Program-made: the position numbers and the translations under genes
Source: CAYONP01 sp964405335
GTDB lineage: Bacteria > Armatimonadota > UBA10988
Reading direction: 5' to 3'
DNA length: 35,147 bases
Assembly: GCA_964405335.1 (NCBI GenBank)
Contig: CAYONP010000064.1
Location: forward strand, 1-35,147
Notes under the pieces: generated by a model
The model's database searches: none
Seen by the model: the letters and a program-made list of their open reading frames with translations, nothing else
What the model was told of the DNA's origin: nothing
Shown here: one piece after another, positions 32,531 through 35,147 of the stretch
Position numbering within the stretch: position 1 is the stretch's first letter
Layout of the letters: every line of letters begins with the position of its first letter

Positions 32531-34476
32531 CCGCCGGCGGTGACCTCACACTCGAGCCCATCGCGCGCGAACCGCATGGTCGCCGCGCCGACGGTGACCA
32601 CGATCGCCTCGTCCGACTCCGCGACCGCCGCGACGGGCACCGCGTCGGTCGTCGCCTCGGCCGCGGTGAGCACGACCACGAACCAGTCGACCGTCGCCGG
32701 CCCGGCCGGCCGGAGCTCGACTCGGCCTTCGGGCGCCGGGCCGACCGTGCGCGCCGGCGCGAATGACTGGCCGTCGTAGTCATAGAGCGCATCGCCGCTG
32801 ACCGTGTTGACCCGCGCATCGGCCGGCAGCAGCGGCTGGACGAAGAGCCGGCCGGCGCCGTTGGTGACCACCTGCCAGGGCGCCCGCTCGACCGGTGGGG
32901 TCATGGTCTGGAGCTGCCAGGTCTTCGCGAAGACAGCGTCGGTCGACTCGACCCGATCGACGACGATGAAGGTGTCGGGCCGGAGGTAGACGATGCGCCG
33001 GGTGAAGCCGGCAAGCTTGGCCGCGCGATAGGCTCGCGTCGCGTCGGCGGCGAGGTAGAGGTAGGCGCCCTCGTCGCGGAACTCAAGGATGTCCCCGAGG
33101 TCGTACCGCTCGCGGCCGGCCTGCCAAGCCGCCGGATCGACCACGGCGCCGTTGTGGTGCGGCCAATCATGGTGCTGGCCGCCGTCGTTGCCCGGCGTGG
33201 CCGCTCCGCGGATGTTCGGCCAGGTCTCGGCCGGATCGAAGACCAGCGGCACGCTGTGAGCGATGCTGCGGACATAGTAGTTGACCGCGTGGCGGTCGGC
33301 GAAGTCGCCGTAGTGCCCGCCGTCGCCGGTCAGTGGTTCATGCTTGGCGATCATGAACTGGCCGACGTCGAGGTGCTGGTGGGCGGTGAACCGATCGCCG
33401 CACTTGAAGAAAAAGTGCGTTGCGTCGTCGGCCCACGAGCTACGGGCGTAGACATAGCCGGGGCCGGGGCTGTGGTGGGACAGGCGGAAGCCGGCCAGGT
33501 CGCCCGCGGCGACGGTCTCGTCGCGCCAGAGAAAGTCCTTGTAGGCGTAGTTGCCGACGCTCGAGCGCGGAGTCTGCTGGTTGAAGGCGTGCACCGCCTG
33601 GTGCGCCGGATCGTCGCGGTAGCGGTTGACCAAGATGCAGCGCGCGAACAGCGCCTTGTCGCGGTCGCCGCCGAACAACTGCCCTCCGCCGTCGCCCATC
33701 GGGATAGGCCGGCGCGAACCGTACTCGCGGATGCCCGGGTACATCTCGAACATGCTGGCCACGCCCCGCTGCGTGAAGAAGCTCGGCGCGTCGGCATAGA
33801 GATCGCGGCCCTCGCAATGCCGTGCCACCTCACAGAAGAAGAGCCACTCGTAAAGCCAGTAGTGGATGTAGTAACCTTCGGCCCAGCCGCCGCCGGCGCC
33901 GGCCAGCTCGAGCGCCGGCGCGGCGCGCGCCGTCCAGTCGTCGTAGAGCCGGGCCAGGTGCTCGGCCGCGCGCGGGCTGTCGTGATAGACCGCGTAGCTG
34001 GCCACGCCGATGCCCCACTGCTTGTAGCCGAACCAGCCGTTGTGAAAGACGTGCGTCTCTGAGTCGACGTTGGCGTCGCAGGTGCGGTTGATGTAATCGA
34101 TCGCTTCGGTGCGTTCCGCGGCGGTCCAGTCGTCGTAGCACAGATCGTAGGCGACGCCGACCAGCGCCAGGTCGTGGCCGAACGTCTCGTGGCCGACGCG
34201 GATGGGGCCGCGGACGTACCGCAGCGCCCGTTCGACCGCCTGCCGGCCGAGTTCGCGGTCGCCCTCGATGGCGCGGACCAAGGCCTGGGAGATGGTCAGC
34301 TCCCAGTCGCCCGCCTCGCCGCGCGCGACGTTGCGACAGCGCTCCCAGGCCCGCGGCCGGGCGGCGGCAAGGGCCTGCAGTTCGGCACGGGTGCCGAGCA
34401 GGCGCGGGTGCTCGCGCGGCACCGGCGCGGCGCAGGCGGGCAAGGCCAGGAGGAAGAGCGGGGCGGCCAGGCGCAT
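32527..34476 (-). CDS. Exported heparinase II/III-like polysaccharide lyase
   Basis: ATG 34476 gives 649 aa with signal peptide MRLAAPLFLLALPACAAP. An N-terminal helical toroid (EHPRLLGTRAELQALAAARP, then YVRGPIRVGHETFGHDLALVGVAYDLCYDDW, HNGWFGYKQWGIGVASYAVYHDS) precedes the heparinase II/III beta domain with the signature HQHLDVGQFMIAKHE and LTGDGGHYGD. These are the typical H-x-H-x-D-x-G-x-F and D-G-G motifs. Candidate catalytic residues are the Tyr and His of the toroid (HETFGH, FGYKQWG). Expected reaction: beta-elimination of uronic-acid glycans in the periplasm. The strand changes here; the upstream 34477-34574 gap is divergent with the toxin-antitoxin pair. Confidence 0.88.
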   Translation of the reverse strand: MRLAAPLFLLALPACAAPVPREHPRLLGTRAELQALAAARPRAWERCRNVARGEAGDWELTISQALVRAIEGDRELGRQAVERALRYVRGPIRVGHETFGHDLALVGVAYDLCYDDWTAAERTEAIDYINRTCDANVDSETHVFHNGWFGYKQWGIGVASYAVYHDSPRAAEHLARLYDDWTARAAPALELAGAGGGWAEGYYIHYWLYEWLFFCEVARHCEGRDLYADAPSFFTQRGVASMFEMYPGIREYGSRRPIPMGDGGGQLFGGDRDKALFARCILVNRYRDDPAHQAVHAFNQQTPRSSVGNYAYKDFLWRDETVAAGDLAGFRLSHHSPGPGYVYARSSWADDATHFFFKCGDRFTAHQHLDVGQFMIAKHEPLTGDGGHYGDFADRHAVNYYVRSIAHSVPLVFDPAETWPNIRGAATPGNDGGQHHDWPHHNGAVVDPAAWQAGRERYDLGDILEFRDEGAYLYLAADATRAYRAAKLAGFTRRIVYLRPDTFIVVDRVESTDAVFAKTWQLQTMTPPVERAPWQVVTNGAGRLFVQPLLPADARVNTVSGDALYDYDGQSFAPARTVGPAPEGRVELRPAGPATVDWFVVVLTAAEATTDAVPVAAVAESDEAIVVTVGAATMRFARDGLECEVTAGG

Positions 34477-34574
34477 GATCGTCTCGCGGTCACGATGGTG
34501 TAGCATCGCGCCGCGCGCAGGGCAAGTGGGAACCGCTCGCCGGCGGTCGATCGATAGAGGACTGCGAGACCGCG

Positions 34575-34841
34575 ATGAGCCACACGCTGACGCTGGAACT
34601 GCCGGACGAGATCTGGGAGCCGCTGCTGCGCCTGGCCGAGGAGCGGGGGAGCCGGCCGGAGGAGCTGGCCAGGCAGTCGGTCGCGCGATTGGTCGCCGCC
34701 GACGAAGACCCACTCGACCGCTTCATTGGCGCCATCCGCTCGGGCCAGCCCGGGTGGGGCCAGCGACACGACGAGATCCTGGGCGACATGCTCATCGAGG
34801 AGCTACGAGGTGTCGAGTCGCCGGATGATCGGCCACGCTGA
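34575..34841 (+). CDS. VapB-like antitoxin
   Basis: ATG 34575 begins an 88-aa protein starting SHTLTLELPDEIWEPLLRLAEERGSRPEELARQSVARLV, a ribbon-helix-helix-like DNA-binding N-terminus. An acidic C-terminal region (DPLDRFIGAIRSG, HDEILGDMLIEELRGVESPDD) would bind and block the toxin. It overlaps the PIN-domain gene by 17 nt. Such antitoxins repress their own operon. Confidence 0.8.
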   Translation: MSHTLTLELPDEIWEPLLRLAEERGSRPEELARQSVARLVAADEDPLDRFIGAIRSGQPGWGQRHDEILGDMLIEELRGVESPDDRPR

Positions 34842-35147
34842 CCTCTTCGTCGACACGGCCGGCTGGGCGGCGTTGCTCGATTCCGATGAGCCACCGCACG
34901 CCGCGGCAGTCGCTGTCGACGCCGAGTGCAAACGCACAGGGCGGCGGTTGGTCACGACCAGTCTGGTCATCGCCGAGTTCGTCTCGCTCAGCGTCAGGTT
35001 GAGACTCGACCGCGCAATGCTGATTGGGTATGTTGACGGGATTCGAGCCTCCTCGCGCACCGAGATCATCCACGTCGACGCCGAACTCCACGCCGAAGCC
35101 TGGAACCTGCTCAAGTCACGCCCCGACAAGACCTGGACGCTGGTCGA
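34825..35147 (+). CDS. PIN-domain toxin, VapC-like (cut by window edge)
   Basis: ATG 34825 overlaps the antitoxin gene. The visible 107 residues begin MIGHADLFVDTAGWAALLD, with the first PIN acidic residue (D in FVDTAGW), and continue to TTSLVIAEF (second acidic residue, E). The frame leaves the window before the SFV-type motif with the next acidic residues. It is probably an Mg2+-dependent ribonuclease. Confidence 0.85.
   Translation, partial: MIGHADLFVDTAGWAALLDSDEPPHAAAVAVDAECKRTGRRLVTTSLVIAEFVSLSVRLRLDRAMLIGYVDGIRASSRTEIIHVDAELHAEAWNLLKSRPDKTWTLV

Overview
This window looks like chromosomal DNA from a high-GC, two-membrane bacterium. The clues are two proteins with PEP-CTERM sorting tails, a type II/IV pseudopilin whose FPAFSRAREKARQ stretch recalls Armatimonadota and Planctomycetota, Tat-exported sulfatase-type enzymes, many secreted glycan-related proteins, and vegetative promoters of the form TTGNNN-17-NATAAT. 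No rRNA, tRNA, CRISPR array or transposase was seen, so the phylum is inferred, not shown.

Layout. (1) 182-3179 (+): a tight operon encoding a MauE-like membrane protein fused to two thioredoxin-like domains, a 12-cysteine lipoprotein, a pseudopilin and a small membrane protein. (2) 3405-8261: a caspase-like lipoprotein with a C-terminal PPC-type domain, whose reading frame has no stop where the domain ends; a convergent CBM9-like protein; and an exported helical-repeat protein. (3) 8262-11165: intergenic palindromic repeats and a leftward operon with a second 12-cysteine exported protein, an unrecognised exported protein, and a CNCGG-type protein broken by an in-frame TGA. (4) 11166-15097 (-): a secreted metallophosphoesterase and two paralogous membrane proteins that share 191 identical bases at their 3' ends. 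(5) 15275-18390 (+): a sugar-phosphate isomerase-like protein and a large six-hairpin glycosidase-like protein. (6) 18437-21345: a PEP-CTERM protein, a 3' fragment of a second glycosidase copy, and a DUF262 + HEPN gene pair of lower GC, all bounded by a perfect 30-bp direct repeat whose second copy is the leader of the pyrophosphatase gene. (7) 21353-25763: inorganic pyrophosphatase, a PhyH-like oxygenase with HxG in place of HxD, a PEP-CTERM protein, a small leader ORF behind a strong promoter, a GNAT acetyltransferase and RsgA. (8) 25819-34476: a Tat-exported sulfatase coupled to a TIM-barrel-like exported protein, two small exported or membrane proteins, a GT-C glycosyltransferase and a heparinase II/III-like lyase. 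(9) 34575-end: a VapBC-like toxin-antitoxin pair, with the toxin cut by the window edge.

Taken together, the sulfatase, heparinase-like lyase, six-hairpin protein, CBM9-like protein, sugar isomerase and PhyH protein suggest breakdown of sulfated or uronic-acid polysaccharides outside the cytoplasm. The cysteine-rich proteins and the MauE-thioredoxin fusion point to an envelope disulfide system. The most unusual item is the DUF262-HEPN cassette: its lower GC, the flanking 30-bp repeat and the adjacent gene debris all suggest recent insertion of a defence-like module.
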